From the NCBI GenBank assembly GCA_964405075.1, contig CAYOMP010000047.1, positions 1 through 17,189 of the forward strand: DNA of 17,189 bases, read 5' to 3'. Of this stretch, positions 7,008-13,203 are shown piece after piece (the stretch's first letter is position 1; every line of letters begins with the position of its first letter). The DNA is from CAYOMP01 sp964405075. GTDB taxonomy: Bacteria > Bacillota > Clostridia > Lachnospirales > Lachnospiraceae. The notes beneath the pieces were generated by a model. The model was not told where the DNA came from, did no database searches, and saw only the letters and a list, made by a program, of their open reading frames with translations. The translations under genes and the position numbers were made by a program.

Positions 7008-7008
7008 C

Positions 7009-7992
7009 TTAATCTACCTTATACATTCTTGTTGAAAGATATTTATTTCCATCATCAGGCAAAATAACAACTATTCTTTTACCTTCACTTTCTTCCCTAA
7101 GTGCAATTTGTTTTGCAGCTAATACTGCTGCAGCCGCAGACGCTCCCAGGAAAAGCCCATCACTCTCTGCCACCTCTCTTGCCGTTTCATAAACCTTTGT
7201 TCCATCCACATCAATTACTTCGTCGTAATGAAAATCATTTTTTACTATGAAAGGATGTCCTACCTGACCGTTATTATCAAAATGAACCACGCCATCGATG
7301 GTATCTCTTTCTTCGCCAGGTTTATACATTGATTCCAAATTAGGTTGTACTCCAACAATCTTTACACCTGGTATATGCTCCTGAAGATATTTTCCCACTC
7401 CGGTTAATGTGCCAGCTGTCCCTGCCAACATAACTGCATAATCAATCTGTCCATCTGTATCTTCAACAAGTTCAGGTCCAGTTGTTTTTATATGTGCCTG
7501 CCAATTGGCGTCATTTGTCAACTGACTTGTGTAATAGTATCCGTTATCATCGGCAAATTTTTTCATTGCAGCTATAATACGTTCCTTATCAAAGCCATAG
7601 TTGGCAATTATTTCCTGAAACCCTGGAATATCCTGATAATATTGAACTGTAGTTCCGTAAGCTTTTAATATTTGAACTCTCTCAGGTGTGCAACCCGGTT
7701 CCATAAAGATATGTAAATGATATCCTTTAGCTGCCGCAAAAGCTGCAAGGGAAATCCCTGTATTACCACTTGTACTCTCAACAATTGTTCCACCAGGCTT
7801 TAACTTTCCTTCTGCCTCAGCCTTTTCAATCATATTAAGTGCTGCTCTGTCCTTAACACTTCCTGTTGGATTAAAATACTCCAATTTTCCTATTATTGTT
7901 CCTTTTAATCCATTTTTCTTATTGTAATTTCTTAATTCAACCAGTGGTGTGTGTCCTACTAATTCTGTTATTGATCCATATATTTTTGACAT
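7009..7992 (-). CDS. Cysteine synthase family, PLP-dependent O-acetylserine sulfhydrylase
   Basis: A 327-residue fold-type II PLP enzyme of the CysK/cystathionine beta-synthase family, which replaces the acetyl group of O-acetylserine with sulfide to form cysteine. Visible motifs are NPTGSVKDRAA (41-51) with the PLP Schiff-base Lys47, the substrate loop STSGNTGISLA (73-83), the phosphate-binding AGTAGTLTGVG (190-200, where CysK normally has GTGGTxTG) and the closing VILPDDGNKYLSTRMY. The Ser-Ser-Gly that usually holds the PLP ring is replaced by GASAAAA near residue 283. GGAGG lies 8 bases before the ATG at 7992. The LanC-like gene follows after 1 bp, which ties the two functions. These substitutions leave room for a specialised nucleophile or substrate, so I do not assign cysK firmly. 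Confidence 0.88.
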   Translation of the reverse strand: MSKIYGSITELVGHTPLVELRNYNKKNGLKGTIIGKLEYFNPTGSVKDRAALNMIEKAEAEGKLKPGGTIVESTSGNTGISLAAFAAAKGYHLHIFMEPGCTPERVQILKAYGTTVQYYQDIPGFQEIIANYGFDKERIIAAMKKFADDNGYYYTSQLTNDANWQAHIKTTGPELVEDTDGQIDYAVMLAGTAGTLTGVGKYLQEHIPGVKIVGVQPNLESMYKPGEERDTIDGVVHFDNNGQVGHPFIVKNDFHYDEVIDVDGTKVYETAREVAESDGLFLGASAAAAVLAAKQIALREESEGKRIVVILPDDGNKYLSTRMYKVD

Positions 7993-8013
7993 ATTTTCTT
8001 CCTCCGTTTTCTT

Positions 8014-8041
8014 ATATTATCAATTTACATATAATTGTCTA
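8014..8041 (-). promoter_or_regulatory. Possible promoter of the cysteine synthase/LanC-like operon
   Basis: TAGACA (8041-8036), a 16-base spacer and TAATAT (8019-8014) with TG before the -10. The predicted start leaves only about 15 bases before the ATG, just enough for the GGAGG site, so this call is tentative. Confidence 0.33.
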
Positions 8042-8087
8042 TAATTTGCATTTATTACATAAAAAAGTCATATTATATTTTCTCTTC

Positions 8088-8118
8088 TTAATACTACATA
8101 TATTAAACACTACATATA
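8088..8118. repeat. Tandem 15/16-bp repeat upstream of the cysteine synthase
   Basis: TTAATACTACATATA (8088-8102) is followed directly by TTAAACACTACATATA (8103-8118), sharing TTAA and ACTACATATA. It sits between the dehydrogenase gene and the cysteine synthase promoter candidate and could be a double operator site. The surroundings are very AT-rich, which weakens the case. Confidence 0.4.
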
Positions 8119-8152
8119 TTTGTAAATATTTATCCGATATACAGTACTTAAA

Positions 8153-8962
8153 TTAATTACATGAAATTCCTCCATCTACAACAAGTGTTGCTCCATTAAT
8201 AAATTTGGCCTTCTCACTTGCAAGAAAAAGAACTGCATCTGATATATCACCTGTATCACCAAACACAAAGTTTGAATCCATTCCAGACATAATACGTTCT
8301 CTGCCGAATGAGCTTTCCAGCTCAGGATTGCTTGTCATTCCTGTTCTAATTGCTCCGGGACAGACAATATTACTTCGAATTCCTTTATGCATATATGCGT
8401 ATGCTGTATGCTGACACAAACCAACTAGTCCATGCTTTGCTACAGTATATGCAACACTTGAGCGACACCCCTTAATTCCTGCAACCGACGCAATTGTTAC
8501 AATACTGCCTCCATTTTTCTGAGTTTCCATTTGTTTTACCGCTTCCCTTATGGCATACATTGGTCCATTCAAATTAACTGCCAATATCTTATCCCAATCT
8601 TCATTAGATGTCTCAGTAATAGGCTCGCTGTGCCCTGCAATTCCTGCATTATTTATAAGTACATCAATTGTTCCTGTAGCCTCTATAGCTTTATGAATCA
8701 TATCCTCATTGGTCTGTTGCTTTGAAATATCTCCTATATGAACAATGCATCTTTTGGCTAATTCATCTTTATACTCTCTATGTAACTCGTCTTTAAGATT
8801 GTTTAATGCTTCGCCATTTATATCCACTGCAATCACTGTTGCACCCTTTTTTAAAAAGTCAATTGTAATCTTTTTTCCCATTCCAGCAGCTGCTCCAGTA
8901 ACTACAATACTCTTATCCAAAAACATTAAATCATCTAATTGTTCTTGTTTTTCAATGCTCAT
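8153..8962 (-). CDS. Short-chain dehydrogenase/reductase (classical SDR)
   Basis: A 269-residue NAD(P)-dependent oxidoreductase. It shows the Rossmann glycine motif TGAAAGMG (22-29), an Asp at the end of the second strand (VIAVDING, D47) that favours NAD(H) over NADP(H), NNAG (104-107), the structural Asn in LAVNLNG (130), and the catalytic Ser159, Tyr172 and Lys176 (AYTVAK). It ends with GATLVVDGGISCN, the usual SDR C-terminus. I chose the ATG at 8962 because AGAGG lies 7 bases upstream and the promoter's -10 falls at 9012-9017; a longer reading from 9016 would start inside that -10. Closest in style to 3-oxoacyl-ACP reductase/sugar or steroid dehydrogenase subfamilies, but the substrate cannot be told. 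The neighbouring cysteine synthase is 160 bp downstream, probably a separate unit. Confidence 0.92.
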   Translation of the reverse strand: MSIEKQEQLDDLMFLDKSIVVTGAAAGMGKKITIDFLKKGATVIAVDINGEALNNLKDELHREYKDELAKRCIVHIGDISKQQTNEDMIHKAIEATGTIDVLINNAGIAGHSEPITETSNEDWDKILAVNLNGPMYAIREAVKQMETQKNGGSIVTIASVAGIKGCRSSVAYTVAKHGLVGLCQHTAYAYMHKGIRSNIVCPGAIRTGMTSNPELESSFGRERIMSGMDSNFVFGDTGDISDAVLFLASEKAKFINGATLVVDGGISCN

Positions 8963-9011
8963 TTCATCGCCTCTATTTCCTACTATTTTAGTATGTTTTG
9001 TTGATATAAGA

Positions 9012-9040
9012 ATCATAACACAAAAAAGAACTTACGTCTA
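9012..9040 (-). promoter_or_regulatory. Extended -10 promoter of the SDR gene
   Basis: TAGACG (9040-9035), a 17-base spacer and TATGAT (9017-9012) preceded by TGT, giving an extended -10. The predicted mRNA leader is about 45 bases and includes the AGAGG ribosome binding site. Confidence 0.6.
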
Positions 9041-9120
9041 ATTTCTATTATCTCTTATTAGTTATAGTTTTTGTTTATAGCAAAATTATGACTTGCTACT
9101 TTTTCATATACTCCAGCAAA

Positions 9121-9160
9121 GTAAAAAGACTATCAGTTTTTAAACCAATAGTCCTTTTAC
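9121..9160. terminator. Terminator hairpin, AT-flanked, possibly working in both directions
   Basis: The arms 9121-9133 (GTAAAAAGACTAT) and 9148-9160 (ATAGTCCTTTTAC) pair over 13 bases with one mismatch. The minus-strand RNA ends in UCUUUUUAC. It follows directly on the stop codon of the DUF6544-like remnant, which suggests it was that gene's terminator. Confidence 0.78.
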
Positions 9161-9161
9161 A

Positions 9162-9416
9162 TTATTTATACTGAATTTTAAAATCATCTGATTCAAAATA
9201 ATTAACTTCCTTATCTGGGTACACCTTAACACTTCTTACTGTATGCGCCTGAAGAATTCCATTTTCTAATCCATAGTCTTCATATTCACATTTCCAGCCA
9301 ATTCTGGTATCTACACCATTAATCTTTTCTACTTGCCTATCATCGCTATAGAATTCTGTTATCGCACCCTCTTCATTAATCTTAATAACCCCTGAACCAG
9401 ACACTCCATTATAAAT
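9162..9416 (-). pseudogene. C-terminal remnant of a DUF6544-like protein
   Basis: An open frame of about 84 codons reading IYNGVSGSGVIKINEEGAITEFYSDDR and ending VNYFESDDFKIQYK. From memory it resembles the last third of DUF6544 proteins, in which a strand like NGIxxSGxFxFNxxG precedes FxTDDR and a final FEIxEIEY. A stop codon (9419-9417) cuts the frame upstream, just after the tRNA-Leu terminator. The only start candidate, GTG at 9404, has no usable ribosome binding site. The 5' two thirds of the gene are missing, so this looks like a broken gene whose front was lost at the tRNA boundary. The DUF6544 match is by eye; a small independent gene remains possible. Confidence 0.55.
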
Positions 9417-9421
9417 CTATC

Positions 9422-9455
9422 AAAAAAAACCTTGCAAATATCTCTATTCACAAGG
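9422..9455 (-). terminator. Terminator of tRNA-Leu
   Basis: CCTTGTGAA (9455-9447) pairs with TTTGCAAGG (9438-9430) with G-U allowed, followed by eight U (9429-9422). It ends 7 bases beyond the tRNA 3' end. Confidence 0.85.
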
Positions 9456-9462
9456 CTTATAC

Positions 9463-9545
9463 TGCGGATGGTGGGACTTGAACCCACACGATGTTGCCAC
9501 CGGCAGATTTTGAGTCTGCTGCGTCTGCCATTCCGCCACATCCGC
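9463..9545 (-). tRNA. tRNA-Leu (anticodon CAA)
   Basis: The 83-nt minus-strand sequence folds as a class II tRNA. The acceptor GCGGATG pairs with CATCCGC and has discriminator A. The anticodon stem GCAGA/TCTGC has loop CTCAAAA, so the anticodon is CAA, which reads UUG. A long variable arm follows (GGTGGCAACATC region), and the T arm contains GGGTTCAAGTCCC. CCA is not encoded. The long variable arm, discriminator A and anticodon agree on leucine. Confidence 0.97.
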
Positions 9546-9568
9546 ATATTCTCTTTCAGACAAGTGTT

Positions 9569-9597
9569 ATTGTAACACACTTCATCTACATATGCAA
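9569..9597 (-). promoter_or_regulatory. Promoter of tRNA-Leu
   Basis: TTGCAT (9597-9592), a 17-base spacer and TACAAT (9574-9569) with a preceding TGT. The distance to the mature tRNA 5' end is about 20 bases. A perfect inverted repeat GTGTTA-TTG-TAACAC (9564-9578) covers the -10 box. Confidence 0.6.
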
Positions 9598-9823
9598 GTA
9601 TAAATTTAATATATTGAATAAAAAATTTAAACAATTCTTTTATTCTTATCTGATACCATTATTTATACTGATTATTTTTCTTTATTTTTGTTCAGATTAT
9701 TTTTAGTTTTGTTAATAGTTATTACATTGTTTTAGATATTTTAGTGTGTTACACTTAGTCTAGAAACAAGGAAACTTCTAGTTTCTAAAAGAATTAAGCG
9801 TATAACATTTTTTTGATATATAC

Positions 9824-9900
9824 TCCTCCAACTAGCAGATTTATCTGCTATGTTTCCCCACCCAATGAGACCACAACGCTAGTTGTGGTCTCCCCTCATT
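9824..9900 (-). ncRNA. Unidentified structured RNA or mobile-element 5' hairpin remnant
   Basis: Hairpin 1 is a perfect 11-bp stem with a 4-base loop (9867-9877 with 9882-9892). Hairpin 2 is a perfect 8-bp stem with a 2-base loop (9833-9840 with 9843-9850). They are joined by a G-rich linker, ATTGGGTGGGGAAACA on the minus strand. CAACTAGC, covering part of the 5' arm and the loop of hairpin 1, is fully complementary to GCTAGTTG at the end of hairpin 2, so a pseudoknot or an alternative long-range helix can form just before GGAGGAG. This looks like an RNA that hides or exposes a ribosome binding site, as in the leaders of IS200/IS605-type transposase genes, but the gene that should follow is absent. 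The strand is inferred from the GGAGG. I do not recognise a named family. Confidence 0.5.
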
Positions 9901-10013
9901 TATAGAGAAATTCGCAAATTATAAGAAACATGTTTTACGAGTTTCGTTAGTTTCACGGAACTTGTTAAAAACCTATGTAAACATAATTTTCTCCTGGTTG
10001 CTCACATAAAATA

Positions 10014-10050
10014 AAGAGTGCCTCGCATAATTTATTAGCAAGACACTCTT
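10014..10050 (-). terminator. Terminator of the ABC exporter operon
   Basis: The 13-base arms AAGAGTGTCTTGC (10050-10038) and GCGAGGCACTCTT (10026-10014) pair fully with G-U allowed, loop of 11 bases, followed by TATTTTAT. It lies 15 bases after the permease stop codon. Confidence 0.85.
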
Positions 10051-10065
10051 CACACCTTTATTCTA

Positions 10066-11640
10066 CTATTCTAACATTTCCATCTTTTCAAATGCTAAGG
10101 ATGAAATAACCGCCAAAGCTACTGTTATTCCAAGCAATACTAATATCATTGCAATAAATCCAGCTTCCATATTAATAAGAATAGCTCCACCAACTGCAGC
10201 AACAATTCCTATTGTTAAAATCACACCTTCTGTAAGCATCTTAAGTAGCTGACAACCAACTTTGCCCAAAAACTTAACTAACATCGCATCTGAAATAATA
10301 TCAATATATATCTTCACTGCCTGCAAAGCCCAATATAATACAATCGTTGCAATTCCAAAAAATGCTCCCAGTTTTAATGTTAGCATAGCCGGCACTGTAA
10401 AACATATTCCATCAGCAACTGCCTTTATATGTTCCATCTTAGTTGAATACCACAACTTCTTAAAAGGTGTATCAGGTATCAAAAATGTATATGGATTTTT
10501 TAAATCTCCAATCCATTTTGGCGTAGTCGTAGAAAAAATAAATGTTATATATGCCATCATTCCTGGTAAAATGAAAATCTGCATTCCTTCAAAATCTGCA
10601 TCCGAATTAATATAGCCAAAGACTGCTAACGCAATACTTATTCCTAAGCACAATAATGTTCTAAAACCAAATATAAAGAAAGGATGTTTTTTATATTCTA
10701 ATACCTGACGATAATATATCGCTTTAGCAAACTCACCCTTATATTCTACTGTTGCCTTCTTTAGTTTTTCTTTAAATGGTGATTTAATTTCACCATTTCT
10801 AGAACGTTCCTTCTTTATAGCATAGTCTTCCGCAAAAGACATGGCATCTTCATAATACAAACCTGTACATTCCATTTTACAGATATATATTACAAATAGA
10901 ATTGCACTTAGCAAATACAAAATTGAACACACCACATTTACTGTATTAGCTCCCAAGAAAAACAATCTGATTACAGCAATATTCCAACCCAGTATTGGTA
11001 TGCACTGCACTATTGGATGACTTAGAAATGTATTAATAATCTTTACACTAGGTTCCTGTGTAAAAAACAAATACAATCCAAAGGCAACAGCTGCTCCTAT
11101 TACCAAAAACAATGTCCATCCTAAATATTTAAGTTGTTTTGCACTTAATTTTTCATTTCCGTATAAAAAAATCATAATACATGTTTCTAAAATATTTTCA
11201 ACTATAAATGCCGAAATGAAATACAACAACATTTTAATCGGACTAACATTGCAGTATATTAATCCAATAATTGCTATTACCGAATAGATAATTAGCGAAA
11301 TCAGTATTTGCTTAATCTGTGTATATACCAGTACCAGTTTGGGACTTATTGGTGATTGAAAAATAAACTGTACATCGCTATTTTGAAATAATACACCTTT
11401 TTTTCTTGCATAAGCCACCAAGTTAGCAGGCAATAGAAAAAAAACAAGAACTGACAACACCAACGCAAATCCTTCATCTGTATTAATTCTCAAATCCTCT
11501 GCTAAAACTCCAAAAGAAGGAATTATTAATATAAAATATCCAATAACTAACAATGTATATAAATATGTTACCGGTTTCTTTATAGCACGCAAAAATCTAT
11601 TTTTTGCTGAAGTTAATGTTACATATAATAATCCATTCAT
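10066..11640 (-). CDS. ABC exporter permease (putative ABC exporter family)
   Basis: A 524-residue integral membrane protein with about 12 hydrophobic segments, in two halves separated by a charged cytoplasmic stretch (about 268-310: AEDYAIKKERSRNGEIKSPFKEKLKK). The N-terminus begins GLLYVTLTSAKNRFLRAIKKP, followed by alternating membrane segments, and PANLVAYARKKGVLFQNSDVQFIFQSPISP is a long conserved-looking intracellular loop. Length and layout fit the permease of two-component ABC exporters in Clostridia (ABC_export type). The ATG at 11640 overlaps the stop of the ATPase by one base (TAATG), so the two are translationally coupled and must form one transporter. The substrate is unknown; similar pairs handle peptides, antibiotics or lipids. 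A strong terminator follows. Confidence 0.85.
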   Translation of the reverse strand: MNGLLYVTLTSAKNRFLRAIKKPVTYLYTLLVIGYFILIIPSFGVLAEDLRINTDEGFALVLSVLVFFLLPANLVAYARKKGVLFQNSDVQFIFQSPISPKLVLVYTQIKQILISLIIYSVIAIIGLIYCNVSPIKMLLYFISAFIVENILETCIMIFLYGNEKLSAKQLKYLGWTLFLVIGAAVAFGLYLFFTQEPSVKIINTFLSHPIVQCIPILGWNIAVIRLFFLGANTVNVVCSILYLLSAILFVIYICKMECTGLYYEDAMSFAEDYAIKKERSRNGEIKSPFKEKLKKATVEYKGEFAKAIYYRQVLEYKKHPFFIFGFRTLLCLGISIALAVFGYINSDADFEGMQIFILPGMMAYITFIFSTTTPKWIGDLKNPYTFLIPDTPFKKLWYSTKMEHIKAVADGICFTVPAMLTLKLGAFFGIATIVLYWALQAVKIYIDIISDAMLVKFLGKVGCQLLKMLTEGVILTIGIVAAVGGAILINMEAGFIAMILVLLGITVALAVISSLAFEKMEMLE

Positions 11641-12338
11641 TATTCTTTTACCCCACCTGTTATCTCAAAGAAAATATCTTCGATGTCTTTATCATCTGCA
11701 CTTTCACGGTTGAATTCCCCAATAATTTTACCTTTGTCCAAGATAAATAATTCATCCCATAATTCTTTAACCATTTCTAACATATGAGTACTTATCAGAA
11801 TAGTAACTCCCGATTCTTTTAATTCAAGAATAACTTGTTTTAATTCTTTGATAGCCATAGGATCTAACCCAACCATCGGCTCATCAAATAAAATTACCTT
11901 TGGATTAATCATCAATGCACAACAAATACTAACCTTTTGCATCATACCCTTTGACAATTCTTTTCCTAACTTTTCCTGCTTGTCGTCCAGTTCAAATCTC
12001 TTAAGCAAGTCATCCATTCTATCTCGTCCGTCTTTAACATTATATGCCTTGCAAATGTATTCTAAATGTTCCCTAACTGTTAATGCTTCAAACATAGACG
12101 GCAACTCTGGAACATATCCAAATATCTGTTTTGCTTCCACTGTTCTTGATGGAATGTGCTGAATTAACACTTCACCATCGTATCTTAATAAACCTGATAT
12201 ACTTTTAATAATGGTAGATTTACCAGCACCGTTAGCTCCTAACAGAATACCTACTTTACCATCATTTAGTGAAAAGCTTACATCATCAACTGCATATACT
12301 TTTCCGTACTTTTTAGAAAGATTCTTAACTTCTAACAT
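11640..12338 (-). CDS. ABC exporter ATP-binding protein
   Basis: A 232-residue ABC ATPase. It shows Walker A GANGAGKST (about residues 39-47), the Q-loop region FGYVPELPSMFEALTVREHL, the signature LSKGMMQKVSICCAL (SKGMMQK in place of SGGQ, common in this exporter group), Walker B VILFDEPMVGLDP and the switch His in ISTHMLEMV. It supplies energy to the permease that starts at the base where it stops. I chose the ATG at 12338 because AGGTGA is correctly placed upstream and the promoter predicts transcription from about 12379; a GTG reading at 12380 would sit at the transcript's first base. Expression is likely under a repressor that binds the inverted repeat over the -10 box. Confidence 0.92.
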   Translation of the reverse strand: MLEVKNLSKKYGKVYAVDDVSFSLNDGKVGILLGANGAGKSTIIKSISGLLRYDGEVLIQHIPSRTVEAKQIFGYVPELPSMFEALTVREHLEYICKAYNVKDGRDRMDDLLKRFELDDKQEKLGKELSKGMMQKVSICCALMINPKVILFDEPMVGLDPMAIKELKQVILELKESGVTILISTHMLEMVKELWDELFILDKGKIIGEFNRESADDKDIEDIFFEITGGVKE

Positions 12339-12365
12339 AATCTCACCTTTTCCCCTAAATCTCAT

Positions 12366-12391
12366 TATTGTATTACTCACTTAATACAATA
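12366..12391. promoter_or_regulatory. Operator-like inverted repeat over the exporter promoter
   Basis: TATTGTATTA (12366-12375) and TAATACAATA (12382-12391) are a perfect 10-base inverted repeat with a 6-base spacer. It overlaps the -10 box and the predicted start site of the ABC exporter operon. Repeats of the GTATTA-TAATAC kind are typical of GntR-family (YtrA-type) repressors that control ABC exporters; no such regulator gene is in the window. Confidence 0.65.
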
Positions 12392-12414
12392 TAATATTTG
12401 GTATTCCATGTCAA
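12386..12414 (-). promoter_or_regulatory. Promoter of the ABC exporter operon
   Basis: A perfect -35 TTGACA (12414-12409), a 17-base spacer and -10 TATTGT (12391-12386, 4 of 6). The -10 lies within one arm of the operator-like repeat. A predicted leader of about 41 bases precedes the ATG at 12338. Confidence 0.68.
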
Positions 12415-12421
12415 CACATTC

Positions 12422-12456
12422 AAAAAATCGTAAGAAAAATACAGGTGTTTTTATCT
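12422..12456 (-). terminator. Weak terminator-like hairpin after the beta-helix gene
   Basis: AAGATAAAAA pairs with TTTTTCTT across a short loop with a bulge, followed by CGATTTTTTG. The stem is nearly all A-T, so it would be a poor terminator, but it is the only candidate between the beta-helix gene and the exporter promoter. Confidence 0.3.
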
Positions 12457-12497
12457 TATCTATTAAAGCATAATTCCTCTTTTGTGAATAAGTTATA

Positions 12498-13163
12498 TTA
12501 TCTCTTTTCCACTACTTCACCTTGTTTTTTATAAATGCTATTAGCAGCTACATATCCTCTCACTGAAGATAATGGATAAATATTACTATTGCTTCCTATT
12601 ACTGTTCCCGGATTTAACACTGAGCCACATCCAACTTCTACATTATCTCCAATCATTGCCCCAAATTTCTTAAGACCTGTTTCAATATCTCCTTGTGGAG
12701 TATGAACCTTTACCAATGCTTTGTCTGATTTCACATTTGAAGTAATTGAACCAGCTCCCATATGAGATTTATAACCTAAGATTGAATCACCAACATAATT
12801 ATAATGTGGCACCTGAACTTTATTAAATAATACAACATTTTTTAATTCTGTTGAATTACCTACCACTGCGCCTTCACCAACTATTGCATTTCCTCTGATA
12901 AATGCACAATGGCGTATCTCTGCCTCTTTTCCAATAATTGCCGGCCCATTAATATATGCTGTTGGTGCTACCGTTGCACTCTTTGCAATCCATACATTTT
13001 CACCAATCTTATCATAATCTGCTTCATCTAATGTATTCCCAAGTTCTATAATAAAGGAACTTATTTTACCTAATACCTCCCAAGGATATTTAACATCTGT
13101 AAATAACTCCTTAGCAATAGTCTGCTCTAAGTCATACATATTTTTAACCTGTATCTGTTCCAT
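12498..13163 (-). CDS. Left-handed beta-helix (hexapeptide repeat) protein, GlmU C-terminus-like
   Basis: A 221-residue protein of hexapeptide repeats (IGENVWIAKSATVAPTAYINGPAIIGKEAEI and following) that wind into a left-handed beta-helix. The stretch VPHYNYVGDSILGYKSHMGAGSITSNVK (about 117-144) resembles the acetyl-CoA/glucosamine-phosphate part of GlmU (VPHLxYxGDAxxG, GAGTxxxN). The N-terminal pyrophosphorylase domain of GlmU is absent and replaced by about 50 helical residues. It probably is a sugar-phosphate acyl- or acetyltransferase or a sugar-nucleotide-binding relative, and may be labelled UDP-GlcNAc pyrophosphorylase in databases. AGAGGT lies 10 bases before the ATG at 13163. It starts 40 bp after topB and probably belongs to that operon. 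Exact activity unknown. Confidence 0.82.
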   Translation of the reverse strand: MEQIQVKNMYDLEQTIAKELFTDVKYPWEVLGKISSFIIELGNTLDEADYDKIGENVWIAKSATVAPTAYINGPAIIGKEAEIRHCAFIRGNAIVGEGAVVGNSTELKNVVLFNKVQVPHYNYVGDSILGYKSHMGAGSITSNVKSDKALVKVHTPQGDIETGLKKFGAMIGDNVEVGCGSVLNPGTVIGSNSNIYPLSSVRGYVAANSIYKKQGEVVEKR

Positions 13164-13203
13164 AATAAATATTACCTCTCTACTATTTTTCTAATCTATT
13201 ATT

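Larger units (their letters stand above)
9546..10013. other. 470-bp gene-free region with strong hairpins
   Basis: Apart from the tRNA promoter, no coding region with a ribosome binding site is visible. Notable structure: two strong hairpins at 9833-9892 (listed separately); a competing hairpin set at 9761-9787, where TAGAAAC and GAAAC can both pair with the single GTTTCTA arm; and GTGTTAC/ACAC repeats at 9564-9580 and 9745-9754 with related sequence. A TATAAT on the minus strand (9924-9919) has no good -35. The longest peptide after the GGAGG at 9828-9824 is only four codons (MLYA). Confidence 0.6.

Noticed and set aside
8963..9016. A longer N-terminus for the short-chain dehydrogenase
   Set aside because: The upstream start overlaps the -10 box of the predicted promoter and lacks a ribosome binding site; the ATG at 8962 has one.
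9359..9634. A 91-codon open frame on the minus strand
   Set aside because: It runs straight through the tRNA-Leu gene and its terminator and encodes the tRNA sequence as protein; it is a chance frame.
9824..9900. Guanidine-II riboswitch (two small hairpins)
   Set aside because: The loops are TAGC and AA on the minus strand, not the ACGR loops that define that family.
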